This document shows, piece by piece, positions 53,869-63,569 of a stretch of 64,000 nucleotides of DNA. The notes under the pieces are model-generated. The model was not told where the DNA came from. It did no database searches and saw nothing but the letters and a program-made list of their open reading frames with translations. Both the position numbers and the translations under genes were made by a program. Each line of letters opens with the position of its first letter. The stretch's first letter is position 1. Source of the stretch: Bryobacterales bacterium (GTDB lineage Bacteria; Acidobacteriota; Terriglobia; Bryobacterales; UBA6623); the NCBI GenBank assembly GCA_022824585.1, contig JAJDZN010000065.1, positions 1 through 64,000 of the forward strand, in the 5' to 3' direction.

Positions 53869-56796
53869 ATGGAAGACCGGGAATTCCGCTCGCTTGCCGA
53901 CCTCGCCCTAGAGTTGGGCGAACGGGTTCCGTGCGCCGGCAATCTGCCGCTCGACATGGCCGACCCGCAATACTCATGGTTTATCGAGGAAGGCGCCGTC
54001 GATCTGTTCCTGACCGAGTGGCAGGACGGAGTGGAGCAGTCTGCACCGCAGCACTTGATGCGCACCGACACCGGACGCCTGCTGCTCGGAGTGGAGCCAC
54101 AGGTCGAAGACACGACTCTCGGGCTGATTGCAAAGGGACTGCCCGGCACCGTGCTGCGGCGCATTCCGGTCGCCAGTCTGGACGCTGTCCGAAGTGAAGA
54201 ATTGGCAGAGCAGGTCGACGCTTGGCTCGCGGACGTTTCGGCCGTTCTGTCGCGCGACGTCGTCGACCGACCGCGTCCGGATCAGCTGGTTGAACCGGGA
54301 AAGACCCTGGCGGTGCAAGCAGGCACGCTCTCGGCGCGGCGGGGTGTGGCGTGGATGTCGGAGCTGCCGCCGGGGTCGGCATTGTTCATGGGGCTGCTTG
54401 ACCTGGGGCAGGACTTGTCTGAACAGGATTCCGGCCACAGCACCATTCCGCTCACGCCAAGCCTCTGGCTGACTGTTACAGACGAGGAGGTGGCGGTCTC
54501 GGCCCAGTCTTCTGAAGCGCTCGCCGACAAGGGCCTCTTGCTCCCGGCGTTGGCGAGCTTCCACGCCATGGGATTTTCCCTAGAGCGGCTGAATCGCAGG
54601 CTGGCAGTCGTCGACCAAGCGAACCTGGACTGGGCGCGGGCCGCCAGTCGCCGAGTCGACGAAGACAGCGCCCGGTGGGGCCTGTTCAATCTCTACGATC
54701 TGCCGGTCGATGGCGCCGGAGGCGCGGGAGATTCACCACTGCAAGAAGCTCTGCGGATCATCGGTCGGCATCAGGGCATTGAATTCAAGTGGCCCGCGCG
54801 GCCGAACGCATCCGCTGGGACCGTAGCCCTCGCCGATGTACTCGCCGCATCGGGGGTGCGCGCGCGCCGAGTGCGGCTTGACGCGGCAGATCGATGGTGG
54901 ACCGGTGACAGCGGTCCGATGCTGGCATTCCGGGCTACCGACGGACGGCCCGTTGCCCTTCTGCCGAGATCCTTCGGGCGCTACCGGCAAGTCGATCCGG
55001 TCCAGCGGCGCAAGACGACCGTGACGGCTCGCGTTTCCGCATCGTTGCGTCGTGAGGCGTGGATCTTCTACACGCCCGTGGCTCCCGCCAGCGCTGCGCC
55101 GCGAGATCTATTGCGCATCGCGCGGAAGGGTGTCTCCGCCGATCTCGTGCGATTCGTGGCAAGCGGGCTGGCGGCTGGTCTGGTGATGCTGTTGCCAGCC
55201 ATAGTCCTGGGCATTGTCGCGGACGAGATGATTCCGACCGGAGAAACCGATCTGTTGTACCCGATTGCGGCTGTACTGGCGACGCTCGCGGTGATCGGGG
55301 CGCTCTTGCACGTTCTCAGAGGCACTTCGTTGATGCGCTTGGAAGGACGGGTGGCATCGCGAATGGAATCCTCCTTCTGGGACCGCATGCTCCGGCTCTC
55401 GCCAGCCATCCTGCATCGGTATGCCGCTGGCGACCTCGCGATGCGGGGCATGGCCTTCCAGAACCTCCGCGACGCGGCGCACGGCTTTGTGGGCAACTCT
55501 GTTCTCTCGGTCGCATTCCTGTCCCCGGCGCTGTTGGTCACCTTCTTCTACGACGCCGTGCTAGGTGGCGTGACCTTCGCATTCGGCATTGTGTCCTTGG
55601 CAGTGACCGTGGCACTAGGCATGTGTCAGATTGCGCCCCACGCTCGCCTGATCCGCGCTGTCCAGCGCCTTGCGGGCCGGTTGTTCCAACTCGTCAACGG
55701 CATTACGCAATTGCGAGTCTCGGGAGCGGAAAGTTCGGCGTTCGCAGCTTGGGCTCGAGACTATCGCGAGCAAAAGCACGCCGAGCTGAGAGTTGGTGCG
55801 TTCGAACAGCATCTGCGGGCGTTCGGGGAAGCATTGCCCTTCCTAGCCGGTGCCGGGCTGATCCTGGCGGCTACGTCTGCCGACCGGGGAACGTTATCGG
55901 TCGGAGACTTTCTGGTCGTCTACACCCTGTTAGTGCTGTTCCAGTCGGCGGTGACCAACCTTAGCTCCTCCTTCAGCGCCGTTGCTGCTAGCGTACCGGC
56001 ATTCAATCAGCTGAAGCCACTGCTTTGCGAGCCTCCGGAAGTAGACGTCGAGGGAGAATCGGTCGACCACTTGGGAGGCGAGGTCGAGTTTGATCATGTC
56101 AGCTTTGGATACGATCCTGACGGTTCGCTGATTCTCGACGACGTGTCCATGCGGGCAAGTCCCGGAGAGTTCGTCGCCATAACCGGCGAGTCAGGTTCGG
56201 GCAAGAGTACGCTATTCAAGCTCGCGCTGGGCCTTCACCAGCCATCGTCTGGAGCGGTGTACTACGACGGCCGCGATCTCAAACATCTCAATGTCAAGCA
56301 ATTGCGTCGAAAAGTCGGCGTGGTTCCGCAAGACGTGCAGCTGCATCCGGAAGACGTGTGGGACAACATTGTCGGCGACCATCAAGATGCGACATCAGCG
56401 GAGGTATGGAACGCAGCTCAGGTCGCGGCCGTGGATCGGGTGATCTCAGCGATGCCGATGGGCATGATGACAAACGTTGGTGCCAGAGCCAGCGTCATGT
56501 CGGGAGGCGAGAGCCAGCGGATCGTAGTCGCCCACGCTCTGATTCGGAGTCCGCGCATCTTGTTCTTGGACGAAGCCACGAACTGGCTGGACAACGAGAG
56601 CCAGGCCGAGGTCATGGAAAATCTTGCCAGCCTCACTGCCACCCGAATTGTCATCGCCCACCGGCTCTCCACCTTGCGCCAGGCGGATCGGATCTATGTG
56701 CTGGGCGCAGGAAGAGTGGTTCAGCAAGGCTCGTTCGCGGAACTGGCGGCAACGGAGGGCCCGTTCCAAGACCTTGTCCGTCGCCAGTCGGCTTAA
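53869..56796 (+). CDS. NHLM-type second ABC transporter with large N-terminal domain
   Basis: A 975-residue protein from the ATG at 53869, five bases after the upstream stop. The frame is open to an ATG at 53830 that would overlap that gene. Residues 1-440 form a long non-membrane region unlike a peptidase; the catalytic Cys of C39 is absent. The membrane domain starts near 445 (AAGLVMLLPAIVLGIVADEMI). The ATPase has GESGSGKST near 772, MSGGESQRIVVAHAL near 876 and ILFLDEATNWLDN near 898. This is the partner ABC usually found with the C39-ABC in NHLM clusters. Confidence 0.9.
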   Translation: MEDREFRSLADLALELGERVPCAGNLPLDMADPQYSWFIEEGAVDLFLTEWQDGVEQSAPQHLMRTDTGRLLLGVEPQVEDTTLGLIAKGLPGTVLRRIPVASLDAVRSEELAEQVDAWLADVSAVLSRDVVDRPRPDQLVEPGKTLAVQAGTLSARRGVAWMSELPPGSALFMGLLDLGQDLSEQDSGHSTIPLTPSLWLTVTDEEVAVSAQSSEALADKGLLLPALASFHAMGFSLERLNRRLAVVDQANLDWARAASRRVDEDSARWGLFNLYDLPVDGAGGAGDSPLQEALRIIGRHQGIEFKWPARPNASAGTVALADVLAASGVRARRVRLDAADRWWTGDSGPMLAFRATDGRPVALLPRSFGRYRQVDPVQRRKTTVTARVSASLRREAWIFYTPVAPASAAPRDLLRIARKGVSADLVRFVASGLAAGLVMLLPAIVLGIVADEMIPTGETDLLYPIAAVLATLAVIGALLHVLRGTSLMRLEGRVASRMESSFWDRMLRLSPAILHRYAAGDLAMRGMAFQNLRDAAHGFVGNSVLSVAFLSPALLVTFFYDAVLGGVTFAFGIVSLAVTVALGMCQIAPHARLIRAVQRLAGRLFQLVNGITQLRVSGAESSAFAAWARDYREQKHAELRVGAFEQHLRAFGEALPFLAGAGLILAATSADRGTLSVGDFLVVYTLLVLFQSAVTNLSSSFSAVAASVPAFNQLKPLLCEPPEVDVEGESVDHLGGEVEFDHVSFGYDPDGSLILDDVSMRASPGEFVAITGESGSGKSTLFKLALGLHQPSSGAVYYDGRDLKHLNVKQLRRKVGVVPQDVQLHPEDVWDNIVGDHQDATSAEVWNAAQVAAVDRVISAMPMGMMTNVGARASVMSGGESQRIVVAHALIRSPRILFLDEATNWLDNESQAEVMENLASLTATRIVIAHRLSTLRQADRIYVLGAGRVVQQGSFAELAATEGPFQDLVRRQSA

Positions 56797-57884
56797 CTTG
56801 CGGCCCCCGGGCTGGGCTCCGCCTTGACGCTGTGGGATTCGCCGAGATCTGCATCCTCGGCGCTCTGGCTAGCGTTCCCATCGCGTCCCATGGCCGCCAG
56901 CAGCTGCCAGAGGGCGTTGATCACGGTAGAGGTTGTATGGAGCCGGTGTTGGTCCCAAAAGACTGTTTCCCAACGCGTTCGCTCGCGGTCCCCTGGAAGC
57001 CACAAGAGCGGGTTGAGGCGCATCATGTGAGGGTTGGGCACCAGCAGCGTGGCGGAAGAACTCCAGCTACCGTCGTGCTTCTGTGCGCTTGCTAGCCAGG
57101 CGCCTATGCGCTCTTGAACGGGGCCGTGCTCGCCAGCCATGCAGAGCCCTCGAAGGGCGAGACCGGTCGCAAAGGGCGATCCTTCGGGGAAATGCGGTGT
57201 CTTCGCCGCACCGTCTTGCGCTCGGCGGGACAGCCATTGCGCCCCGGCCTCCACGCTGTTCGCATATTCTAAGGAGCCACGGAGGCCCTCAATGCTGAGC
57301 GCCGTAGCGTATTCGGGGTCGAGCCACCAATATCCCTGCCAAGAACCCGTTGACTGTTGGGCGAGGCTTAGCGCGCGAACTATTCTGTCCCGCCAAGGCA
57401 ACCCGGCGAGCGAACTGGCTGCGCTGCTGACGCAAGGGTGGCCGCGGTACCAGCCAGGGTTCTGCATCTGAAAGCTGTCGCCGTATCTCTCGAGAAAGTC
57501 CTCGTGCGTGTAGGTCGCGACTAGACCGTCCTCGCAGACGTGTTTGTGCAGGAACTCCAAGGTCTCCGAAGAGATCCCGAGTCCCAGTTGCTCTCCGAGG
57601 CGGGAGGCCCAAATGGTGGAGTCAGCGTCGAGGGCTGCTTCGTCCGCATAAGCCCATCGACCGCGATTGGCAACCTGCTGGAGCCAAGCGTAGCCGCGCT
57701 TGGCCATCTCACGAGTGTTGCCAAGCGAAACCCCCGACACCATTGTGCCCACATATGCAGTCACCCACATGTCGCTTTCGAAGGGGAGGCCAAAGTCCTG
57801 CCAATGTCCGTCCGGGTGCTGATGCTCCTCAAGGAAGCCCAGTCCGCGAGAAATGGCTCGCGTCAACATGTCGATACTGCTCAC
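56793..57884 (-). CDS. Squalene-cyclase/prenyltransferase-like alpha-alpha barrel protein
   Basis: A protein of about 363 residues. The GTG at 57884 was chosen, and an ATG at 57869 is also possible; the outermost ATG at 57926 has no ribosome-binding site. Repeated QW-like units appear as HQHPDGHWQDFG, QSTGSWQGYWW and QKHDGSWSSSATL, which build an alpha-alpha barrel. DADST (D86-x-D88-S-T) sits where class II terpene cyclases have DxDDT, with the second Asp of the pair changed to Ser. It is about half the length of a full squalene-hopene cyclase. It overlaps the second ABC gene tail to tail by 4 bases. Its role in the azole peptide cluster is unknown. Confidence 0.65.
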   Translation of the reverse strand: MSSIDMLTRAISRGLGFLEEHQHPDGHWQDFGLPFESDMWVTAYVGTMVSGVSLGNTREMAKRGYAWLQQVANRGRWAYADEAALDADSTIWASRLGEQLGLGISSETLEFLHKHVCEDGLVATYTHEDFLERYGDSFQMQNPGWYRGHPCVSSAASSLAGLPWRDRIVRALSLAQQSTGSWQGYWWLDPEYATALSIEGLRGSLEYANSVEAGAQWLSRRAQDGAAKTPHFPEGSPFATGLALRGLCMAGEHGPVQERIGAWLASAQKHDGSWSSSATLLVPNPHMMRLNPLLWLPGDRERTRWETVFWDQHRLHTTSTVINALWQLLAAMGRDGNASQSAEDADLGESHSVKAEPSPGAAS

Positions 57885-58168
57885 GTTTGTGGTTCCCGCC
57901 TTTTCGCACGGCCTCCGCAATAGCATTCGGCCAGCGGAGAGGAGGCCTCGACATCCTTCGGATCCGGCACAAGCCCTGAGAGTTTTAGATATTTTACCGT
58001 TCTACCGGGAGGCGAAATGAGCGCGGGCTCACGCGGTCGCAGCCTGTCTCGAATCCCGGCGGCGATGCTCGGCCTCTGGCGATTCGCTCGCAACCGCCCT
58101 TCGGAGCGGCACGCTGCGAGGCCGCAAGGCGTGGAAGTGGGAATTCGACCGGTAGGAGCTCGACTCAA

Positions 58169-59701
58169 TCAAGGCTCCTGCACGAGAATGCGTCCGCTCG
58201 CCGCCGAGGCTGGGTTGCTTGGTGCCAGATACGCGGCGTAGTTCCAGCCCCCGGGCCGGACGTACTCGCCGTCTTCGCGCGTGGACTCGATGTCAGCCTT
58301 CAGGCGAGCGGTGTTGGCCGGATCGAGAAACGGATCCTCGCTCTCCACGCGCCATTGCTGGAGCCTGGCCTTCAGGCGCTCGAAAGGGTCGTTGTGCGCG
58401 GGGTCCGATGCGAGGTTTTCGAACTCATACGGATCGGCGGTCAGGTCGTACAACTCGTACTCCGGCGGCCTAGCCATGGTCTGGTATGCCATGCGCACTC
58501 GTTGCGGGGCGCCGCTGGCCACCTGGTGCAGTTCCGCCTCGCCGAAGAATCTGCCGAGGGTGAAGGCATGGCCGGGGTTGACCGTGTTCGGCATGAGGTT
58601 GCGGATCAACTTGTACCGTCGGTCGCGGACGGTGCGTTGCGGGAAGTAGTTGTGGTTCGAATGCAAGTGGTATTCGGTGAATAGATACTCCCGCCATGGA
58701 GGGGACTGTCCGGCCATGAGCGGGTTCAGAGACCGGCCCGCCAGCCCCGCAACCTCCCCGGCGGCGGCCGCTTCCAGAAATGTCGGCATCAGGTCCAGTG
58801 TCGAGACCAGTTCCTCGCGCACTTGGCCGGACTGCTGGAGGCCCGGCCAACGCATGATCAGGGGAATCCGCACCCCGCCCTCGTAGGAGGTTCTCTTGCC
58901 TCGCAGCAGGTCTGCCCCGTGATCGCCGAGATAGACGACGAGGGTGTTGTCGTGTTTGCCCGAATCGATCAAAGCCTGCAGCAGGTCCCCGACGTACGTG
59001 TCCAGTCTGTTCATCGAGTTGTAGTAGTTGGCCGTTTGCTTGCGCAGCTCGGGCGAGTCGAGTCCCATGTACTCCAAGGGCTCGACATCCCCTGCTCGCA
59101 GCGGCCGTTCTGGGATGCTGTCGACCTGCGTTAAGAACGGCCGGTGAGCGTCGGGGTAGTTGACTGACAGAAAGAAGGGCTGCTCCCCCTGCCGCATGAA
59201 CTCGGCCGCGAACGCGGCGTAGCGCCCCATGCCCTCGCGCTGGAAGTTGGCTGAGGGGATCTTGGTGAAGTCGAAAGGAAACGCTTCGGAAGGATTGATG
59301 TGTAGCTTGCCGATGATGCCAGTGCGGTAACCGGCTTCCTTCAGGCTGCGCACGATGTTGGGCGTGTCGCCGCGGTACAGGCCGAACTTCCACGTGGCTA
59401 GTCCGATCTGGCCGTTTTGGTGGGGATACAGTCCTGTCAGGAAGGCCGCCCGGGACTGGCTGCAGCCAGCCTGCGGCACATAGGCGTTCTGGAAGAGCAC
59501 GCCGCCGGCTGCCAGCGCGTCCAGATTCGGCGTCGACACGTACGGCGCGCCGTACGCGCCGATTTCCGGTCCGTTGTCTTCGGAGACGATCAGAAGGATG
59601 TTGGGCCTCGTGCCGAAGCCCGAGTCTGCGACCTGGCTTGGAATCGAGCAACTCGCTAGCGAGACGAGAGCAGCTGCTGCGGCTTGAGCGCGGGATGTCA
59701 T
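58169..59701 (-). CDS. Lipoprotein sulfatase with variant CSQSR active-site motif
   Basis: From the ATG at 59701, which overlaps the upstream stop (ATGA), the product is 510 residues. The lipobox SLASC gives lipidated Cys18. LLIVSEDNGPEIGAYGAPY supplies metal ligands, although the first aspartate pair is ED rather than DD. The formylglycine motif reads CSQSR (C80), where most sulfatases have CxPSR; Pro is replaced by Gln. VYLGDHGADLLRGKRTSYEGG is the second metal-binding loop. It resembles heparan N-sulfatase-like or mucin and polysaccharide sulfatases. It is coupled to the upstream sulfatase gene. Confidence 0.86.
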   Translation of the reverse strand: MTSRAQAAAAALVSLASCSIPSQVADSGFGTRPNILLIVSEDNGPEIGAYGAPYVSTPNLDALAAGGVLFQNAYVPQAGCSQSRAAFLTGLYPHQNGQIGLATWKFGLYRGDTPNIVRSLKEAGYRTGIIGKLHINPSEAFPFDFTKIPSANFQREGMGRYAAFAAEFMRQGEQPFFLSVNYPDAHRPFLTQVDSIPERPLRAGDVEPLEYMGLDSPELRKQTANYYNSMNRLDTYVGDLLQALIDSGKHDNTLVVYLGDHGADLLRGKRTSYEGGVRIPLIMRWPGLQQSGQVREELVSTLDLMPTFLEAAAAGEVAGLAGRSLNPLMAGQSPPWREYLFTEYHLHSNHNYFPQRTVRDRRYKLIRNLMPNTVNPGHAFTLGRFFGEAELHQVASGAPQRVRMAYQTMARPPEYELYDLTADPYEFENLASDPAHNDPFERLKARLQQWRVESEDPFLDPANTARLKADIESTREDGEYVRPGGWNYAAYLAPSNPASAASGRILVQEP

Positions 59702-61158
59702 TTCTGCATGCTCCAATCGGATGGCGCTTGCCAGCCCTCTGGCGCGGAAAGCGGCATGGCCATCGCGTCCTTGGGCTTGAGCTGGCGGAAGCGTACCGCT
59801 CGCGCGAGCAGTTCAGCCAATATATCGGGATGAGACGCACTCACGTCCGAGGCTTCGAACCGGTCGGCCGAGATCCGATACAACTCCAGCTTCGCGTGTG
59901 CCCGGGCATCCTCGGCCCGATCTAGGTTCGGCCCTTCGCGGACCAATTTCCAGTCGCTCGTGACGACAGCGTTGCGCTCGCGGCGCTCGGCGTCGGGAAC
60001 CGCGCCATTGCCCGGAATCGTCTGGCCGTTGAAGTACGAGTGGAATTCGAAGTCACCGCGACCGCTGGTGTCACCGCGCAAGGCCCCGATCACGTCGTCT
60101 CCGTCCAAGCGTCCGTCGTGGCGCGCTTCGATCCCGGCAACGCCCATTAGGGTAGGGAAGATATCCAGTACCGAGACAGGCGCGTCAACTTTGCGGCCGC
60201 CCTGTATGCCCCCGGCTGGCCAGCGGGCGGCCGCGACGACCCGGATACCACCCTCGTAGACCGTGTGCTTGCGCCCGCGCAAGGGTTCGTTGCTGGAGCC
60301 TGCCGGCGGCACTCCGCCGTTGTCGCTGAAGAACAGCAGCAGGGTGTCGTCCAATGTCCCTCTGGCTTCCAAGGCGTCCAGAATCGCCCCAACCTGATCG
60401 TCCATGGAGGCGGTCATGGCAGCCTTGACGCGCCTGTTCTCGGGATCGATTCCGACGTTCGCCTCGAGATATGCGGTTGTAGCGTGATTCGGGCTGTGGA
60501 TCGCGTTGAACGGAACATACAGGAACAATGGCTGGTCTGCCGGGCTCTCGCGAATGAAGCGGACGGCGTGCCGTCCGATGAGCTCGGTGCTGTAGCCCTC
60601 TTCTCGGCTCAGCGCAAAATCGTGGTGCCAGTCAAGCACGCCGAGGCGCGTGTGCTCGAAGTAGTCGATCGAGCCTCCGTAGTGCCCCACGAACTCAGTG
60701 AAGCCCTGTTCGAGCGGGTGAAATCGCGCTGAATCGCCGAGATGCCACTTGCCGAAGACACCCCTGCGCTGGTAGCCTGCGCGACCCAGCGCTTCCGGCA
60801 GTGTTTCCTCTTCGGGCGGTATTCCCAGATCGGTCCACGGTTTGATGGTTACCCGTTGCAGCCCGTAACGGATGGGGTAGCGGCCAGTCAGCAGGGCCAC
60901 TCTTGTGGGCGAGCAGACCGGAGCCGCATAGAACCGCGTCAGCTCAACCCCCTCGGCGGCGATGCGGTCGATGTTGGGGGTAGGGAAGCCAGCTCCGTGA
61001 AAGCCTACATCCTTCCAGCCGAGATCGTCCGCAAGAACGATCACGATGTCCGGCAGGTGTGTCGCCTCGCGGTCTGACATGCAGGCGACGCTTGCGCCAG
61101 CCAGCGCGACACAAGCGACCCTTCCAAGGCGGGAAATCAGTTTTTGGCTGCAGCTCAT
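59698..61158 (-). CDS. Lipoprotein arylsulfatase-type sulfatase
   Basis: From the ATG at 61158 the product is 486 residues, with a lipobox ASVAC (lipidated Cys26). IVLADDLGWKDVGFHG carries the metal-binding DD. The formylglycine motif is CSPTR (C82) followed by VALLTGRYPIRYGLQ. FFSDNGGVPPAGSSNEPLRGRKHTVYEGGIRV is the second metal and substrate loop, typical of arylsulfatase A/N-acetylgalactosamine-sulfatase-like enzymes. Its stop overlaps the next sulfatase start (ATGA). A longer frame to 61203 is open but lacks signal character. Confidence 0.88.
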   Translation of the reverse strand: MSCSQKLISRLGRVACVALAGASVACMSDREATHLPDIVIVLADDLGWKDVGFHGAGFPTPNIDRIAAEGVELTRFYAAPVCSPTRVALLTGRYPIRYGLQRVTIKPWTDLGIPPEEETLPEALGRAGYQRRGVFGKWHLGDSARFHPLEQGFTEFVGHYGGSIDYFEHTRLGVLDWHHDFALSREEGYSTELIGRHAVRFIRESPADQPLFLYVPFNAIHSPNHATTAYLEANVGIDPENRRVKAAMTASMDDQVGAILDALEARGTLDDTLLLFFSDNGGVPPAGSSNEPLRGRKHTVYEGGIRVVAAARWPAGGIQGGRKVDAPVSVLDIFPTLMGVAGIEARHDGRLDGDDVIGALRGDTSGRGDFEFHSYFNGQTIPGNGAVPDAERRERNAVVTSDWKLVREGPNLDRAEDARAHAKLELYRISADRFEASDVSASHPDILAELLARAVRFRQLKPKDAMAMPLSAPEGWQAPSDWSMQK

Positions 61159-61266
61159 GCCAGCGCCCTCATCTCGCGATTCCGGCAGCTCCCGCTGCCG
61201 CAACCAAGACCCATGCTATTCCCCAATCCGGTCATTGCGCCACCGGCGTGTCGGTGGACGAGCCTG

Positions 61267-62511
61267 CTATCGGACGGGCTCGACCTCGACCAGTACCTGC
61301 TCCGGCCCTCGCAGCACTGCTTGCTTCCGAGCTCTCGGCTCCGCGGCCAGGCGCATCGAAGGATACCGTTCTAGCAGGGCTGAGAACGCGATCTTGGCTT
61401 CCATGACAGCTAGCGGAGCACCGAGGCAATAGTGGATTCCGCGCCCGAACGAGAGGTGGCTTGTCTGTTGCCGTCCGATGTCTAGCCGATCAGGATCAGG
61501 AAAGGCTTCGGGATCACGGTTCGCTGCTCCGATCGCGCTGATGACGACGTGTCCGGGTCGGATTTCGCGACCTCCAATCTCGACCGGGCTGGTGCACAGC
61601 CGCCCGTCCAGTTGTACCGGGGCGTCGTAGCGCAGGAACTCCTGGACGGCCGACTCGAGCAATTCTGGATGGTCTCGCAAGCGCTGCATCTGCTCGGGAT
61701 GTCGCAGCAGGGCGAGGGTGCCGTTGCCGATCAGGTTGCGCGTGGTCTCGTTACCCGCCACAAGCAACAGGGTGAGCGTGTTGATCAATTCCCTGTGGGT
61801 CAACTTCTCGCCTTCTTCCTCGGCCGCGATGAGGGCGCTGATCATGTCGTCTTGGGGCTTGCGGCGGCGCAACTCTATGATTTCCTCAAAGTAGTCCTGC
61901 AACGCTACGGTGTTGTGCCGCATGTACTTGATTTGCTTTGCGGTGAGGATTGGCTCAACGCTCAGCGCGATTCCGTTCGACCACCCTTCGAAACGGTCCA
62001 TGTCCTCGGGCGGGACTCCCAGCATCTCAGCGATGACCGTGATGGGCAGCGGGTAAGCAAACTGGCCGATCAAGTCAAAGTGCTCCTGGCCGGCCAGTGA
62101 GTCAAGGAGCCTTCCCACCAAGCGTTCGATTCTTGGGCCGAGATTCGCCACAGCGGCAGGCGTGAACGCCTTGGAAACTAGCCCGCGCAGCCTCGTGTGG
62201 TCAGGAGGATCGCAATCGAGCAGGCTCTCCAGCCGCTCGTCCAACACCCGTGTGCGATTCGAGAATGCCTGATGGTTGCGCAACACCGCATCGACATCGC
62301 GATAGCGCGTCAGGAGCCAGCCGTCGATGATCCGTGTGCGATGCACCGGATCTCTCGTGCGCATCCTCTCGTAAAACCCATACGGGTCGACCTGCATCCG
62401 TGCCGAGGTAGGGTTGAAGCCGCTGCCCGATTCCAAGCGTTCCCATGCCAGCTTCGCTGCGAACCCCAGAGGTTCGACAAGTTGCTTTAGGGATCGCGAG
62501 AGAGCCTTCAT
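61267..62511 (-). CDS. Cytochrome P450
   Basis: From the ATG at 62511 the product is 414 residues. The I-helix oxygen-binding motif is LLLVAGNETTRNL. The K-helix ExxR is EFLRYDAPVQ. The heme-binding loop is FGRGIHYCLG with axial Cys362. GAANRDPEAFPDPD is the region before it. This is a typical soluble bacterial class I P450 needing separate ferredoxin and reductase, neither of which is nearby. It is divergent from the hydratase gene. The substrate is unknown. Confidence 0.92.
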   Translation of the reverse strand: MKALSRSLKQLVEPLGFAAKLAWERLESGSGFNPTSARMQVDPYGFYERMRTRDPVHRTRIIDGWLLTRYRDVDAVLRNHQAFSNRTRVLDERLESLLDCDPPDHTRLRGLVSKAFTPAAVANLGPRIERLVGRLLDSLAGQEHFDLIGQFAYPLPITVIAEMLGVPPEDMDRFEGWSNGIALSVEPILTAKQIKYMRHNTVALQDYFEEIIELRRRKPQDDMISALIAAEEEGEKLTHRELINTLTLLLVAGNETTRNLIGNGTLALLRHPEQMQRLRDHPELLESAVQEFLRYDAPVQLDGRLCTSPVEIGGREIRPGHVVISAIGAANRDPEAFPDPDRLDIGRQQTSHLSFGRGIHYCLGAPLAVMEAKIAFSALLERYPSMRLAAEPRARKQAVLRGPEQVLVEVEPVR

Positions 62512-62663
62512 GGATTGACCACCCCGCAACCGTCCGGACGCTCCACTCAGAAGGCCGGCCTGCAGGCCAAACAGTATTCTACGAGTGCAGCGGTAGCACG
62601 GGCTTCTCCGCCACTTGTTGCCGAGACCTCAGTCGAGTTGCGTAGGTGGATTCCTAAAATCGT

Positions 62664-63449
62664 ATGGGCGCGACCGCCCGCAGCATGATGACGAATTTCG
62701 AAGTCCAGACTTTGGCCGGGCGACAACTACGCGACTACGATGCCGGTAAGCCAGGCAAGGCGTTCGCCGAGCCGGCCTTCAACGTAGATCTCGATGATGC
62801 GTACCGCGTGCAGATCGAGACTGCCCAGTTGAGGGTGCGTCGGGGAGAGTCCGTCGCAGGATACAAGATCGGTTGCGTCAGCGCGGCTGTTCGACGGCAG
62901 CTTGGGACTGAGCACGCGGTGTTCGGGCACCTGTTTGCAAGCGAAATCCGTACCAGTCCTGCGGCACTCAGCGCCGACGAGTTCTGCTGCCTTGCCATAG
63001 AAGGCGAGTTGGCGCTGATTCTGGATGATGACATTGGCGACATAGACGAGCTGAGCGAAGATCCGGCGCGGTTTGTGGGCTCGGCGTTTCCAGTGATCGA
63101 ACTGCACCACTACATCTTCCGCGGGCCCAATCCGTCGGCTGCCGAGGTGGTCGCGAACAATGCACTTCAGGCGGGGATTGTCGTGCCGGAGGCTCGGGCG
63201 ACAGCGGGTACTGCCAATCCGCTCCACATTAAGGTGACGATCAGCGACCGGGTCGAAGAGGCGGCAACGGTGGATCCGTTGGAAACGGTCCATGAACTTG
63301 CCTGCCGACTTGCCGCGTTCGGCATCAAGCCTAGATCCGGCGAGATCTTGCTGACGGGTTCTCCTTTGCCGCTGTATCCAGTCGTCCAGGGAGATGGCAT
63401 TCAGGTGCAGTGCCCCGGCGTTGCTTCGGTCACGGCTACAGTCACCTAG
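62664..63449 (+). CDS. 2-keto-4-pentenoate hydratase-like enzyme (MhpD/FAH superfamily)
   Basis: A 261-residue protein (ATGs at 62685 and 62688 are alternative starts). SVAGYKIGCVSAAV, FGHLFASEIR, IEGELALILDDDI, FPVIELHHYIF, VANNALQAGIVV and GEILLTGSPLPLYPV follow the layout of MhpD/DmpE hydratases. The Glu pair in EGELA binds the metal. These enzymes hydrate 2-oxopent-4-enoate in aromatic meta-cleavage pathways. A related decarboxylase role is also possible. No other catabolic gene of such a pathway is near, although the P450 is divergent from it. Confidence 0.85.
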   Translation: MGATARSMMTNFEVQTLAGRQLRDYDAGKPGKAFAEPAFNVDLDDAYRVQIETAQLRVRRGESVAGYKIGCVSAAVRRQLGTEHAVFGHLFASEIRTSPAALSADEFCCLAIEGELALILDDDIGDIDELSEDPARFVGSAFPVIELHHYIFRGPNPSAAEVVANNALQAGIVVPEARATAGTANPLHIKVTISDRVEEAATVDPLETVHELACRLAAFGIKPRSGEILLTGSPLPLYPVVQGDGIQVQCPGVASVTATVT

Positions 63450-63569
63450 AGAGCTTGCAGGCGGTGCTGATTCTGGAGTCCTGATCCCGGAAGATCATAT
63501 GCCAGCCCCGGCGTGGCATACTTGTACAGAGTTCGCGATCCAGCCCAGCGACGCTTGGAGAAAGGCAGC

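Noticed and set aside
58470..59840. 456-codon frame overlapping the CSQSR sulfatase
   Set aside because: Out-of-frame shadow of a gene with clear sulfatase motifs and an ATGA-coupled start.
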